Source: an uncultured Lachnospiraceae bacterium (GTDB taxonomy: Bacteria > Bacillota > Clostridia > Lachnospirales > Lachnospiraceae). Taken from it: a stretch of 7,439 nt of DNA. Position numbers and translations under genes: made by a program. The notes beneath the pieces are model-generated. The model was not told the origin of the DNA. It did no database searches and saw nothing but the letters and a program-made list of their open reading frames with translations. This document shows, piece after piece, positions 6,271-7,439 of this stretch. The first letter of the stretch is position 1. Each line of letters starts with the position of its first letter. The stretch is from NCBI GenBank assembly GCA_947178115.1, contig CAMWXF010000078.1, positions 1-7,439 of the forward strand. The letters are read 5' to 3'.

Positions 6271-7413
6271 ATGGAATTGTATATCACCGAGCTTTCAAAG
6301 TATTTTATTACATTATTTATTGCATTATATACATTAGAGTGTTTTCTTGTGTTCCGCTTTCAGGATGAAGAGAAACGAAGCGGCAGTTATATCCGCCAGA
6401 ATCTGTTGATGTTTCTGGTGCATTTTTCATGCTTTCTTGTCATCTGTTTCGAGACAGGAAAACTGGAGTATCTGTTGTTTTATGTTTTGCAGCAGATTTT
6501 GTTGTTTGCGACGATCGTTCTGTTCAGAATGATATATCCGGGCGGAAACAGACTGATCATTAACAATATGTGTATGCTGCTCAGTATAGGATTTATTATA
6601 CTCAGCAGACTTTCTTTTGAAAAAGCGATCAAGCAGTTTTTTATCGTAACGGTTTCCATTATTATCGGTATGCTGATTCCGTTTTTCATTCATAAGCTGA
6701 AATTTCTGAAAAGTCTCACCTGGGTGTACGCGGCGGTGGGCATTGTAGCGATCGGCATTGTGCTGATCTTAGGTTCAACCACCTATGGCTCCAAAATATC
6801 TTACTCGATCGCTGGCGTAACGTTCCAGCCATCGGAATTTGTAAAGATTATTTTCGTTTTTTTCCTTGCCAGTGCGCTCTGTGAATCTCATGATCTGCTC
6901 CGGGTCGCACTTACAGCGGTTGTGGCCGGTGCACATGTGCTTATTTTAGTGGCTTCCAAGGATCTGGGCAGCGCCTTGATCTTCTTTATCGTCTATGTGA
7001 TGATGGTGTTTATTGCTACAGGGAACTGGATTTATCTGTTTCTTGGCAGCGCGGGAGGCTGCGGTGCGGCAATGATAGCCTATCAGCTTTTCAGCCATGT
7101 GCAGGTGCGTGTGCAGGCTTGGAAAGATCCATTCAGCTGTATTGATGATGCAGGGTATCAGATCACACAGTCGCTTTTTGCCATCAGCAGCGGCGGATGG
7201 TTTGGCCTGGGGCTGTTTCGGGGAACGCCAGATTCCATTCCTTTTGTGGAAGTCGATTTCGTTTTTTCGGCCGTGGCGGAAGAGCTTGGCATTGCATTTT
7301 CCATGTGCATGATTCTGATCTGTATCAGTTGTTTTATTATGTTCATGAATATAGCCATGCGGTTGCAGGATAAATTTTATCAGTTAATTGCCTTCGGACT
7401 GGGTGTTACTTAG
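6271..7413 (+). CDS. FtsW/RodA/SpoVE-family peptidoglycan polymerase, cut short by an in-frame TAG
   Basis: This is a SEDS-family polytopic membrane protein; the family polymerises lipid II into glycan strands with a partner class B penicillin-binding protein. It begins 6 bases after the U32 stop, so the two are probably translationally coupled. An extra hydrophobic N-terminal region (about 1-145, roughly four membrane segments) precedes the SEDS core. Core motifs visible are FQPSEFVK at 185-192, KDLGSAL at 230-236, WKDPF at 284-288, GYQITQS at 295-301, GGWFGLGL at 308-315, D329-F330 in the position of the essential aspartate of the large outer loop, and EELG at 337-340. The frame ends GLGVT-TAG at 380 residues. 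Family members continue with an aromatic residue and about 80 more residues, including a Gly-Gly-Ser motif. The same frame does continue here after the TAG (IFQVFLTI). It may be a pseudogene, a base error or a real truncation. Confidence 0.88.
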   Translation: MELYITELSKYFITLFIALYTLECFLVFRFQDEEKRSGSYIRQNLLMFLVHFSCFLVICFETGKLEYLLFYVLQQILLFATIVLFRMIYPGGNRLIINNMCMLLSIGFIILSRLSFEKAIKQFFIVTVSIIIGMLIPFFIHKLKFLKSLTWVYAAVGIVAIGIVLILGSTTYGSKISYSIAGVTFQPSEFVKIIFVFFLASALCESHDLLRVALTAVVAGAHVLILVASKDLGSALIFFIVYVMMVFIATGNWIYLFLGSAGGCGAAMIAYQLFSHVQVRVQAWKDPFSCIDDAGYQITQSLFAISSGGWFGLGLFRGTPDSIPFVEVDFVFSAVAEELGIAFSMCMILICISCFIMFMNIAMRLQDKFYQLIAFGLGVT

Positions 7414-7439
7414 ATCTTTCAGGTATTTTTAACGATCGG

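Noticed and set aside
1..7439. CRISPR array, insertion sequence, tRNA or phage/defence cassette
   Set aside because: No spaced direct repeats, terminal inverted repeats, transposase or integrase motifs, cloverleaf sequence or defence domains were seen on either strand.

Overview
The window reads as chromosomal core sequence of a low-to-moderate-GC Gram-positive anaerobe of the Clostridia, most likely a Lachnospiraceae-type bacterium. This is inferred from AGGAG-type ribosome binding sites, the long coiled-coil ZapA, a two-lobed U32/DUF3656 protein next to an FtsW/RodA/SpoVE protein, and a Gx-transporter gene beside ruvAB. I see no rRNA, tRNA, insertion sequence, CRISPR array or phage gene.

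Layout. Positions 1-312 hold the 3' end of a Gx (Hpre_diP_synt_I) family membrane protein. A short gap then leads into ruvA (434-1057) and ruvB (start best placed at 1106, end 2107), the Holliday-junction branch-migration motor. On the opposite strand, converging on ruvB with only 4 bases between the stops, is a gene for a 298-residue charged, coiled-coil protein that I do not recognise (2112-3008). A 414-base divergent intergenic region (3009-3422) follows. It carries a good sigma-A-type promoter reading rightward into zapA (3423-3830). A hairpin terminator (3838-3868) follows zapA. Then come a large U32 peptidase/hydroxylase-family protein (3901-6264) and, 6 bases later, an FtsW/RodA/SpoVE-family polymerase gene (from 6271).

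How the genes fit together. ruvAB serves recombination and repair. zapA and the FtsW-like gene serve septum assembly and peptidoglycan polymerisation, with the U32 gene, probably an RNA-hydroxylation factor, between them. The reverse-strand coiled-coil gene separates the two groups.

Most notable points. The FtsW-like frame is broken by an in-frame TAG at 7411-7413, exactly where the family normally has an aromatic residue, and recognisable family sequence continues in the same frame to the window end. This looks like a nonsense mutation, a base error or a readthrough site. The preceding U32 stop is also TAG and lies in the same frame. The reverse-strand gene is the only protein whose role is unknown. 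I find no convincing new biological system; most of the window is ordinary housekeeping DNA.
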